Source: an uncultured bacterium (GTDB lineage: Bacteria; Patescibacteriota; Minisyncoccia; Phycocordibacterales; UBA9973). Taken from it: a DNA stretch of 64,000 nt. The position numbers were made by a program, and so were the translations under genes. Location: assembly GCA_937895515.1 (NCBI GenBank), contig CALAYS010000012.1, positions 1 to 64,000 of the forward strand, in the 5' to 3' direction. Positions 34,056 to 41,810 of this stretch are shown piece by piece. The notes beneath the pieces were generated by a model that was not told where the DNA came from, made no database searches, and was given only the letters and a program-made list of their open reading frames with translations. The stretch's first letter is position 1. Every line of letters begins with the position of its first letter.

Positions 34056-36696
34056 TAATTTTAATTACAAAATTAATTATTTTATTTGGTATAAAAATAG
34101 TACGGACTAATTCCCCGCTTTCAAAATATTTACGGTATTTATCATCCATATTTATTATTCCAACTATTTCTTCTTGTTTAGTATCTGGTAAAACAGAAAC
34201 TTCACCACGAAGTTTACCATTGAATTGAACAATTATTTTTTGCATCAAAATACGCTCTTTTAGTTTTTTAGATTTTGGCCAATCATTTTTATGAATACTC
34301 GATTTAAACCCAAAATTAGAATAAATTTCATCAGTTACATATGGAGCAAAAGGAGCAAGTAATTTTATAAATAATATAAAATCATCATTGGATATTTCAC
34401 AATTTTTATCTTCAATTAAACCTAAAAATATCATCATTGCCGATATGGCAGTGTTAAATTTAAATTCAGCAATATCATTACTTACTTTTAATATTAAATC
34501 CTGCAATGCATAAGAAATATCAATATTGGTTTTACTTTTAGATTCCAAAACTTTTAAACTAGCTCGCCAAACACGCTCGATAAACCGCCGTGAACCCATA
34601 ATGCTCTCTGTATTCCAAGGTAAATGCGAATCAAAAGGCCCTAAAAACATTTCATAAACCCGCAGTGTATCTGCACCATAGGTTTTAACTATGTCGTCAG
34701 GATTAATAACATTACCCCAGCGTTTACTCATTTTACGGCCATCAGCACCACCTATCATACCTTGGTGACGAAGTGACTTAAAAGGCTCGTCAGACTTAAC
34801 TACTCCTAGATCATGCAGTACTTTATGCCAAAAACGTGCGTATAATAAATGCCCAGTATTATGCTCGGTACCACCTATGTACATATCCACTCCGCCATTT
34901 TTACCAAAGAAAAAGTCTAAATTTTCTTTACTTGCAATTTGTTTTTTATTATTAGGGTCGGTATACCGCAAAAAATACCAACTGGACCCTGCCCAGCCCG
35001 GCATAGTATTTGTCTCATAGCCATTTTTAACCCATTCTTTGGAATTTGCAAGTGGACTCTCTCCATTACCTGATGGAGCAAAAGATTTTAAATTAGGCAG
35101 TACTAACGGAAGATTTTTTACTTCATGAATTAGTCCATCTTTATCTTTATATAGTGGTATTGGTTCACCCCAATATCGTTGCCGTGCAAAAATTGCATCC
35201 CGCATTTTGTAATTAGTTTTTTTCTTTGCGTAGCCTTTATTAATTACATAATTTGAAATTTTTTCCCGATTATCTTTAGCATTTAAACCATTAAATTCTT
35301 TTGGTTCTATAAGAAAACCATTTTGGGTATCGGAAAAACATATTTCTAAATTTTTAACAGCTTTTGCTAATTCTGGATCTTTTGGGAACAATACTGGTTT
35401 TAATTTAATATTATATTTTTTAGCAAAAGCAAAATCACGCTCATCATGACAAGAACATTTTACAATTCCAGTACCATAATCAGCCAAAGCAAAACTGGCT
35501 ACCCATATTGGAAGCTCTCCATTACCTAGTGGGTCTATAGCATATCTACCAGTAAAAATACCTTCAACTTCTTTTTCATTATTTTGATTCAAATTTCTTT
35601 TATTAGTAATTTCTTTTGCTTGTTTTAAAATATATTCACTATCTTTTAATCCATCTACCAATTTAGGTAACAATGGATGATCAGGTGCAATTACAAAAAA
35701 AGTATCTGCATAACATGCTTCAAAGTGGGTTGAATAAGTTTGTATTGTTATATTTGAATCTTTTACTTTTGCAGAAAAAACTAAACCTTCACTTTTACCT
35801 ATCCAATTTCTTTGAGTTTCTTTAGTAGAATCCAAAAAATCAACATGATTTAGACCATCTAACAATCTATCCCCATATGCACTGATGCGCATAAACCATT
35901 GGCGCATAGACTTTTTAACAACAGGATATTCTCCACGCTCGGATACTGGACCATTAGGTGTATCAACTATTTCATCGTTAGCTAAGACTGTGCCTAAATC
36001 AGGGCACCAATTAACTTCAGCATAACCAACATACGCCAAACGATAATTCATTAAAATATCTTGTTTTTCTAGTTTAGAAAAAGCTTTCCATTCTTTTGCA
36101 GTAAATAGGCTTACATCTCCATGTGCAGTATTTTCATTTATAATTTTATTTCCAGACTTTTCAAAAATTTTTATAAGCTCATTTATATCAAAAGCTTTTT
36201 GTTTTTTAGTATCAAAATAACTATTATAAATTTTTAAAAATATTTCTTGGGTAAATTTATAATATTCTGGGTTATGAGTAGTAACCATTCTATCCCAGTC
36301 ATAAGAAAACCCAATTATAGAAAGTTGTTTTTTATATTGTTCAACTAGTTTATCAGTAAAAGGCCCAGGGTGTTTACCGGTCTTTATAGCGTATTGTTCC
36401 GCAGGAAGCCCAAAAGAATCAAAACCCATAGGGTGTAGTACATTGTAGCCCTGCATTCTTTTCATCCGAGCGTATACATCGGACCCAATATAACCCCGTG
36501 GATGCCCCACATGGAGCCCTGCCCCCGATGGGTATGGGAACATATCTAAAACATAATGTGGTTTTAGCTTTTTAGAAATTGCAGATTTTGCATCAAGGGT
36601 TTTGTAAACTTTGTTTTCATCCCAAAATTTTTGCCATCTTTTTTCTATCTTACTGTGGTCGTAAATTAAATTATTTTTTATTTTCTTATTTTCCAT
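34048..36696 (-). CDS. leuS: Leucyl-tRNA synthetase
   Basis: 882 residues. HIGH-type motif in MFPYPSGAGLHVGHPRGY, the CP1 editing region, the WYFLRYTDPNN element and KMSKR (GRKMSKRWGNVINPDD) are all present; the C-terminal anticodon and tail domains follow. Class I enzyme that charges tRNA-Leu. It starts 9 nt after the DUF5671 gene upstream and overlaps murJ downstream, so the three form an operon with lepA. Confidence 0.97.
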   Translation of the reverse strand: MENKKIKNNLIYDHSKIEKRWQKFWDENKVYKTLDAKSAISKKLKPHYVLDMFPYPSGAGLHVGHPRGYIGSDVYARMKRMQGYNVLHPMGFDSFGLPAEQYAIKTGKHPGPFTDKLVEQYKKQLSIIGFSYDWDRMVTTHNPEYYKFTQEIFLKIYNSYFDTKKQKAFDINELIKIFEKSGNKIINENTAHGDVSLFTAKEWKAFSKLEKQDILMNYRLAYVGYAEVNWCPDLGTVLANDEIVDTPNGPVSERGEYPVVKKSMRQWFMRISAYGDRLLDGLNHVDFLDSTKETQRNWIGKSEGLVFSAKVKDSNITIQTYSTHFEACYADTFFVIAPDHPLLPKLVDGLKDSEYILKQAKEITNKRNLNQNNEKEVEGIFTGRYAIDPLGNGELPIWVASFALADYGTGIVKCSCHDERDFAFAKKYNIKLKPVLFPKDPELAKAVKNLEICFSDTQNGFLIEPKEFNGLNAKDNREKISNYVINKGYAKKKTNYKMRDAIFARQRYWGEPIPLYKDKDGLIHEVKNLPLVLPNLKSFAPSGNGESPLANSKEWVKNGYETNTMPGWAGSSWYFLRYTDPNNKKQIASKENLDFFFGKNGGVDMYIGGTEHNTGHLLYARFWHKVLHDLGVVKSDEPFKSLRHQGMIGGADGRKMSKRWGNVINPDDIVKTYGADTLRVYEMFLGPFDSHLPWNTESIMGSRRFIERVWRASLKVLESKSKTNIDISYALQDLILKVSNDIAEFKFNTAISAMMIFLGLIEDKNCEISNDDFILFIKLLAPFAPYVTDEIYSNFGFKSSIHKNDWPKSKKLKERILMQKIIVQFNGKLRGEVSVLPDTKQEEIVGIINMDDKYRKYFESGELVRTIFIPNKIINFVIKISD

Positions 36697-36705
36697 TGGT
36701 GTATT

Positions 36706-37710
36706 TTAAAGATTGTCTTTTTTGTAAACTGGATAAAATTTAATATCAATATTTCTTTTAAAACAATATTGACCTGCTGGGTGATCCCAAGAAAGATTAT
36801 TAGCATCAGAACTAATAGCAATATCAGTAGCTCCGTAATAAACAGGTGATGTTTTATAAACATATCCTGATTGATCCATATAGCTTTTAATTACATCAGT
36901 TGATAAATTAAAAGTAGTACACAATTCATAATTACGTTTTTTTAAATCTGTTAATTTATAAGTATATATTGACAAATCTTGATCTGGGAAAGAATAGCTA
37001 TCATTACCTGGGAATTTATCTAGATCAGCCATGGTTTTAGGCATTTCACCTGTTGTTTGCCAATAATTAATAACATTATAATTCATAGTTTGAATTGTAG
37101 TTTGTCTTTGATCATCAATACGAATTAATCTTTGAGTTTTAGGAGAACCAATAAGATAAAATCCAAAAACAATAACTAAAATAGAAACTAAAATCCCAAG
37201 GTAAGAAAAAGCTTTACGTGAATGACGTGACCAAACATTATCCCAAGTTAAAACATGGAAATAATAAATAAACACCATAGCTGAAAAACCAAACAAAGCC
37301 AAAACTTTTGAAATAAATCTAACAGTTACTTCACCTGAAAGAAAATATTTTAAAAGAGTAATAAGGTCGCCCAAAATAACCAAACCTAAAACAAACAAAA
37401 CAGAAAGTAACATCCATTTGCGAAGTGGAATTAAAAGATATTCTTTATTTTTGTTAATTCTTTTTTTATTAATGTATTCTAAAACATAAAGCACAATAAT
37501 ACTGATAATAAAAAAGGCTAAAGAATTTTGAACACCGCTATTTATACTTAAATAACTATTTAATGTATCAGGCATGATTCGGTCAAATCCTTTGAAAACT
37601 AAAGAGATACAAGATACAAAAGTTGCAATTAAAGAAATTAAAATACCTAATAATAAGAAAAAATCTACTGCTTTTAAGTGGGTTTTTGAGTGATGATGTG
37701 TATTTTCCAT
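36706..37710 (-). CDS. DUF5671-type membrane protein
   Basis: 334 residues. Four or five hydrophobic helices in the first half (FFLLLGILISLIATFVSCIS, then FFIISIIVLYVLEYI and others) precede a soluble C-terminal domain. The helical part resembles DUF5671, a family common in Parcubacteria; the function is unknown. The ATG lies 8 nt after a TATAAT (37719-37724), implying a leaderless message. Divergent from the coiled-coil gene at 37758. Confidence 0.75.
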   Translation of the reverse strand: MENTHHHSKTHLKAVDFFLLLGILISLIATFVSCISLVFKGFDRIMPDTLNSYLSINSGVQNSLAFFIISIIVLYVLEYINKKRINKNKEYLLIPLRKWMLLSVLFVLGLVILGDLITLLKYFLSGEVTVRFISKVLALFGFSAMVFIYYFHVLTWDNVWSRHSRKAFSYLGILVSILVIVFGFYLIGSPKTQRLIRIDDQRQTTIQTMNYNVINYWQTTGEMPKTMADLDKFPGNDSYSFPDQDLSIYTYKLTDLKKRNYELCTTFNLSTDVIKSYMDQSGYVYKTSPVYYGATDIAISSDANNLSWDHPAGQYCFKRNIDIKFYPVYKKDNL

Positions 37711-37718
37711 ATACGGAT

Positions 37719-37751
37719 ATTATAGCAAAAATATAGATATTTTGGTAGAAT
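37719..37751. promoter_or_regulatory. Divergent leaderless promoters
   Basis: TATAAT on the minus strand (37719-37724), 8 nt before the DUF5671 ATG, and TAGAAT on the plus strand (37746-37751), 6 nt before ATG 37758. Only 47 nt separate the two start codons. Confidence 0.6.
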
Positions 37752-37757
37752 AGACCA

Positions 37758-38345
37758 ATGACACCAAAAATACCTAAAAACCGAAACAACGATAAAAAAA
37801 GAACCACTATGGCTATTGAGCGTGGAGCCCAAGTTGCTACCCGCTGGATTGGTTCAACTAAATCATTAGTTGCTCATTCAGTACTTTTTTTATTCTTTTT
37901 TTCTTTAGTGATTTTTGGAATAAAAGTTGATACTGTAATGCTTATTTTAACTACGATTGTATCACTCGAGGCTATATATCTTTCTATTTTTATTCAAATG
38001 TCAGTTAATGATCATTCATATAGATTAGAAGAAGTCTCCGAGGATATTGAAGATATTCAAGAAGATATGGGTGAAATTCAAAAAGATGTGGAAGAAATTT
38101 CTGAAGATGTCGAAGGTATTGAAAAAGACATTGATGAGATTCAAAAAGATGTGGATGAAATTCAAGAAGATGTTGGAGAGATTTCAGAAGACGTTGAAGA
38201 AATCGGACGAGATATTGAAGAAATTTCTGAAGATGAACAAACCACAGAAAATATAAAATGCGATAATATCGCACTATCAAGAATAGAAGATACACTAACT
38301 AAACTAATCAAAGAAATAAACGAACTTAAGAAAACACAAAAATAA
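37758..38345 (+). CDS. Membrane protein with repetitive acidic coiled coil
   Basis: 195 residues. Two hydrophobic segments (about 37-54 and 58-79) resemble DUF1003-like proteins, followed by about 80 residues of seven-residue units such as EIQKDVEEISEDVE with Ile/Val at alternating heptad positions. The unit spacing and DNA repeats show growth by tandem duplication. A final helix (TLTKLIKEINELKKTQK) ends the chain. Probably an oligomeric membrane-tethered rod; no activity can be assigned. Leaderless promoter just upstream and a terminator directly after the stop. Confidence 0.75.
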   Translation: MTPKIPKNRNNDKKRTTMAIERGAQVATRWIGSTKSLVAHSVLFLFFFSLVIFGIKVDTVMLILTTIVSLEAIYLSIFIQMSVNDHSYRLEEVSEDIEDIQEDMGEIQKDVEEISEDVEGIEKDIDEIQKDVDEIQEDVGEISEDVEEIGRDIEEISEDEQTTENIKCDNIALSRIEDTLTKLIKEINELKKTQK

Positions 38346-38365
38346 CCCCTAATGGGGTTATTTTA
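38341..38365. terminator. Bidirectional terminator
   Basis: AATAACCCC-TAAT-GGGGTTATT with T-rich flank (TTTTA) on the plus strand, placed between the convergent coiled-coil and tsaC genes; it overlaps the end of the latter. Confidence 0.75.
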
Positions 38366-38936
38366 TTACAACTAATCCTTGACGGATGATTTTAGGTTTA
38401 TCTTTTGTATAATCTACAACAGTTGAAGCAATTCCCTTTTTAGTTCCACCATCTAAATACGCATCAACAGTACTGCCAAAATATTTATGGGCTTTGTGGA
38501 TACATGTTGCAGGTGGAAGACCTTGAGGATTTGCACTGGGGGCTACAATTGGTCCAACAGAATTAATTATAGAAAACAAATTACGATTAACAGGACCAAT
38601 CATTCGAAAAGCAATACTACCACTGCCCCGATGAATATATTTAAATTTATTTTTATTAACTGGCAATATTATACTAACTTTACCTGGCCAATTTTTATTT
38701 AAAAAATTATTTTGATTATGATTTAATTTAACTCCAAAAACTTTTAAACTATCAATGTTGTTAATTAATACAATCAAAGGCTTGGTATCATCTCGGCCTT
38801 TGGCTTTATAAACCTTGTCTACGGATTTTTTATCCTCGGCTTTGGCAACTATACCGTAAATAGTGTCTGTTAAAATAACAGCAATGCCCCCAGAATTTAG
38901 GGCTTTAATTACTTTGTTTTTATTGGACTTGATCAT
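38358..38936 (-). CDS. tsaC: Threonylcarbamoyl-AMP synthase (Sua5/YciO/YrdC)
   Basis: 192 residues, YrdC-type without the Sua5 C-terminal domain. ILTDTIYGIVAKA, KGRDDTKPLIVLI, the WPGKVSIIL motif and SANPQGLPPA match the family. The enzyme makes threonylcarbamoyl-AMP for the t6A37 modification of tRNAs reading ANN codons. The ATG lies 8 nt after a TATAAT (38945-38950). Confidence 0.93.
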   Translation of the reverse strand: MIKSNKNKVIKALNSGGIAVILTDTIYGIVAKAEDKKSVDKVYKAKGRDDTKPLIVLINNIDSLKVFGVKLNHNQNNFLNKNWPGKVSIILPVNKNKFKYIHRGSGSIAFRMIGPVNRNLFSIINSVGPIVAPSANPQGLPPATCIHKAHKYFGSTVDAYLDGGTKKGIASTVVDYTKDKPKIIRQGLVVIK

Positions 38937-38944
38937 AAATTGAT

Positions 38945-38968
38945 ATTATACCACAGGTTTAGTATAAT
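38945..38968. promoter_or_regulatory. Very compact divergent leaderless promoter pair
   Basis: Minus-strand TATAAT at 38945-38950 and plus-strand TATAAT at 38963-38968, each 8 nt from its start codon. The two ATGs are only 40 nt apart, so each promoter's -35 zone must fall inside or beside the other's -10/start region, and simultaneous use is unlikely. Confidence 0.65.
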
Positions 38969-38976
38969 TATGTTAT

Positions 38977-39255
38977 ATGGAAAATCCTAAAGAAAAACAA
39001 CTGCACCTAAATCTAGAGGTCAGAAAAGAACCATCATTTAGAAGCATTACTAATGAAGAATTTATATATTTAAGAGACAAATATCATATTGGTCCTGGTT
39101 TAACAGTTTTTGTATTAGGTGACCAAGAAGGTGATGAAAAATACAGAGTCAACGAACCCACAGGGCAAACAATAGCACAGTGGAAAGAAGAACAAGATAA
39201 ACTTGACGAAGGATTAAAAGAACTGGAAGACCATAGAACCTATCACCGTAGATAA
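38977..39255 (+). CDS. Hypothetical small acidic protein
   Basis: 92 residues, highly charged, with a short folded-looking centre (ITNEEFIYLRDKYHIGPGLTVFVL) and a helical tail (AQWKEEQDKLDEGLKELEDH). No family recognised. It has a well-placed -10 box 8 nt upstream and a strong terminator downstream, so it is a real single-gene unit. Confidence 0.6.
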   Translation: MENPKEKQLHLNLEVRKEPSFRSITNEEFIYLRDKYHIGPGLTVFVLGDQEGDEKYRVNEPTGQTIAQWKEEQDKLDEGLKELEDHRTYHRR

Positions 39256-39274
39256 TATAAAAACTAACACAAAA

Positions 39275-39311
39275 AATAACTTGGAGGTCGGACCTCCAAG
39301 TTATTTTTTAA
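39275..39311 (+). terminator. Strong rho-independent terminator
   Basis: AATAACTTGGAGGTC (39275-39289) pairs with 39291-39305 as a near-perfect hairpin followed by TTTTTTA. Confidence 0.85.
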
Positions 39312-39443
39312 TTTATATTAAAAAGAAAAACTAAAACCAAAGGTTGCAGAATATAGCTTTAATAAAACAATTATGATTATGATGATACAGATTATTCTCC
39401 ACATTAGTTTAGTATGACACTAATATTGAATTTATCCTAAGTT

Positions 39444-40580
39444 TTAAACTTTAAACTCTATTGTGTCACCGTCTTTTACAATATAGTCTTTACCAACGGT
39501 CATAAGTTTACCTTTGGCGCGGGCTTCGGCATAACTACCGGCTTCTAACAAATCTTTCCAATACACAACTTCGGCACGGATAAATTTATCACGAAAATCA
39601 GTATGGATGGCCATACCTGCAACTGGGGCAGTTGACCCACGCTCGATAGTCCAAGCCCGTGTCTCTGTCTCACCTGTTGTAAAATAAGTCTCAAGACCTA
39701 ATAGATGATATGATGCACGGATTAAATCAGTAATACCATCCCCACTTTCTCCTCCAAATTCACTACGCATCATTTCTTTTTCTTCACCTTCGAAATCTTT
39801 TAACTCTTCTTCTATTTTGGCATCAAACAAAACAAATTCCGCTCCTTGGTCTTGAATTTCAGCTAATAGTTCATTATATATTTGAGGGGCTTCAGTATTT
39901 AAATTCTTGGCTCCTGCGCGTGTATTTAGCCCGTAGAGCATTGGTTTAAGAGTTATAAGCCCAAGTTGCTTCATGGCTTTGAATTCGTCCTCGTCCAATA
40001 CTGCGCGCCGTGCAGGCATACCGTTTTCAAGCATTGCGTAAACCTTTTCAATAGCCGCAAATTCTATAACAGCTTCTTTTACGCCTTTAGATGCGTCTTT
40101 TTGGACATTGGCTCGTCTTTTAGTTACAGTATCCAAATCAGCCAAAGCTAATTCCATATTAATAACGCTCATGTCTCTTGATGGATTAAAATCAGTATAA
40201 ACATGTTGCATTTCCCCACCACTTAAAGATTTACCATCCTTACCAATGTTTGTTATTGGAAAAAGTCTAACAAGATGAAGTATTGCATCAACTTCACGAA
40301 TATGAGTTAAAAATTTATTACCTAAACCTTCACCTTTACTTGCCCCTTCTACAAGCCCTGCAATGTCTACAAATTCAACAACTGCTGGGACTGTTTTTAT
40401 AGATTTGGAAAATATTCCAAGCAAGTTTAATCTTTCATCTGGCACAGGGACAATACCCACTGATGGATCAATAGTACAAAATGGATAATTCTCTGCCGGA
40501 ACAGATTTTTTAGTTAAAGCGTTAAACAATGTTGATTTACCAACATTCGGTAGCCCTACAATTCCAATACTTAATTTCAT
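39444..40580 (-). CDS. ychF: Ribosome-binding ATPase YchF (OLA1)
   Basis: 378 residues. The Obg-type G domain starts at residue 4: IGIVGLPNVGKSTLFNAL (G1), FVDIAGLVEGASKGEGLGN (G3), with a coiled coil and TGS domain at the C-terminus (AIHTDFRDKFIRAEVV, VKDGDTIEFKV). YchF binds ribosomes and hydrolyses ATP rather than GTP. A TATATT box lies 6 nt before the ATG, indicating a leaderless message. Confidence 0.96.
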   Translation of the reverse strand: MKLSIGIVGLPNVGKSTLFNALTKKSVPAENYPFCTIDPSVGIVPVPDERLNLLGIFSKSIKTVPAVVEFVDIAGLVEGASKGEGLGNKFLTHIREVDAILHLVRLFPITNIGKDGKSLSGGEMQHVYTDFNPSRDMSVINMELALADLDTVTKRRANVQKDASKGVKEAVIEFAAIEKVYAMLENGMPARRAVLDEDEFKAMKQLGLITLKPMLYGLNTRAGAKNLNTEAPQIYNELLAEIQDQGAEFVLFDAKIEEELKDFEGEEKEMMRSEFGGESGDGITDLIRASYHLLGLETYFTTGETETRAWTIERGSTAPVAGMAIHTDFRDKFIRAEVVYWKDLLEAGSYAEARAKGKLMTVGKDYIVKDGDTIEFKV

Positions 40581-40620
40581 AAGGTTAATATAGCAGAAAT
40601 TAAGTATTTTTCAAACAAAA

Positions 40621-40649
40621 AAACAAACCCCGCAACGCGGGGTTTGTTT
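40621..40649 (-). terminator. Terminator of the small beta-propeller gene
   Basis: AAACAAACCCCGC (40621-40633) pairs with GCGGGGTTTGTTT (from 40637), 10 nt downstream of the minus-strand stop; U-rich on either strand. Confidence 0.8.
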
Positions 40650-40659
40650 AATAAATTAA

Positions 40660-41742
40660 TTATTGAACTAAATCAAACTTTGCAAAGAATATATCTTTAC
40701 CACCATTTGAAGTTAAATTACGTGTAGTTGCACCTGGTGCAAAATCTACAGTACCTTCGAATTGTCCAGCAATGTACACATTATTTGATGAATCAATATT
40801 TATAGAATTTGCTTGATCATCACCTGTACTACCAATACCAACAGCAGCTATATAATTACCTGAATTATCAATAACACTAATGAATACGTCTTTTGCTCCA
40901 GCTGAAGTTAAGTTAGCTGTATTTGCACTTGGGTCAAAGTCAGCTGTACCTTCAAAGTATCCTGTTGAATAAATATTTGCATTTGAATCAAGAACTAATG
41001 AATAACCAGTGTCCCATAGATTACCCCCAAAATTTTTAGCCCAAACATAATTACCTGATGCGTCTAATTTTGAAATATAAACTTGATCAAGATAAGTTTG
41101 TCCACCTGGAGCTGTCATGTTAGCTGTACCTGCACCTGGGTCAAAGTCAGCTGTACCTGCAAATAGGCCCTTTGTATAGACATTACCATTAGCATCAACT
41201 GCTATAGAGTTACCTACTGTCCAACTATTACCACCCATGTTTTTTGCCCAAACATAGCGACCATTTGAATCTAATTTAAGAACAAAAGCATTTGCCCCAC
41301 TTGAAGTAGACAAATTTACTGTTGGTTCACCTGGGTCAAAGTCAGCTGTACCATTAAAGTAACCAGTAATATAAACATTACCATCAGTATCAAGACTAAT
41401 AGCGTTACCATGTTCGTCTGATGTACCACCTATACGGCGCACCCAAACTAAATTACCGCTTGAATTTACTTTTTGAATAAATACATCGCCTGCACCTTTT
41501 GATGTATAACCTCGTACAGTAGAGCTTGGGTCAAAGTCAGCTGTACCTTCGAAATACCCTGTAATGTATGTATTTCCTGCTGTATCGACAACAGAAGCCA
41601 ATGCGACATCTACACCATTACCACCAACGTTTTTAGCGTATGTGTTAGATAGATCAGCTGCGCTAACAGTTGAAACTAAACCAAAACCAATAATAATTCC
41701 TAATAATATAGAAAATATGGAAAATTTATTTTTGTTAATCAT
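40660..41742 (-). CDS. Secreted SBBP/beta-propeller repeat protein
   Basis: 360 residues with a signal peptide (about 1-29, ends VSTVSAAD). The rest is about six repeats of roughly 51 residues built on the pattern GNVYITGYFEGTADFDP...FVLKLDSNGRYVWAKNMGG, typical of SBBP or delta-60-like beta-propeller repeats. The GTADFDPG loops look like metal or ligand sites. It is exported and probably surface-exposed. Close paralogue of the next gene, sharing almost identical repeat stretches. A TATATT lies 5 nt upstream of the ATG. Confidence 0.82.
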   Translation of the reverse strand: MINKNKFSIFSILLGIIIGFGLVSTVSAADLSNTYAKNVGGNGVDVALASVVDTAGNTYITGYFEGTADFDPSSTVRGYTSKGAGDVFIQKVNSSGNLVWVRRIGGTSDEHGNAISLDTDGNVYITGYFNGTADFDPGEPTVNLSTSSGANAFVLKLDSNGRYVWAKNMGGNSWTVGNSIAVDANGNVYTKGLFAGTADFDPGAGTANMTAPGGQTYLDQVYISKLDASGNYVWAKNFGGNLWDTGYSLVLDSNANIYSTGYFEGTADFDPSANTANLTSAGAKDVFISVIDNSGNYIAAVGIGSTGDDQANSINIDSSNNVYIAGQFEGTVDFAPGATTRNLTSNGGKDIFFAKFDLVQ

Positions 41743-41810
41743 ATAACAATATACTACTCTTTATGAAAATAAAAAGCAAGTATATTTGGTTTTTGTAAAT
41801 AGGTGATTTT

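Noticed and set aside
38047..38256. Open frames opposite or within the coiled-coil gene
   Set aside because: They are repeat-driven shadow frames with biased composition; the same holds for antisense frames at 172-399, 8940-9371, 23119-23520 and 27875-28369.
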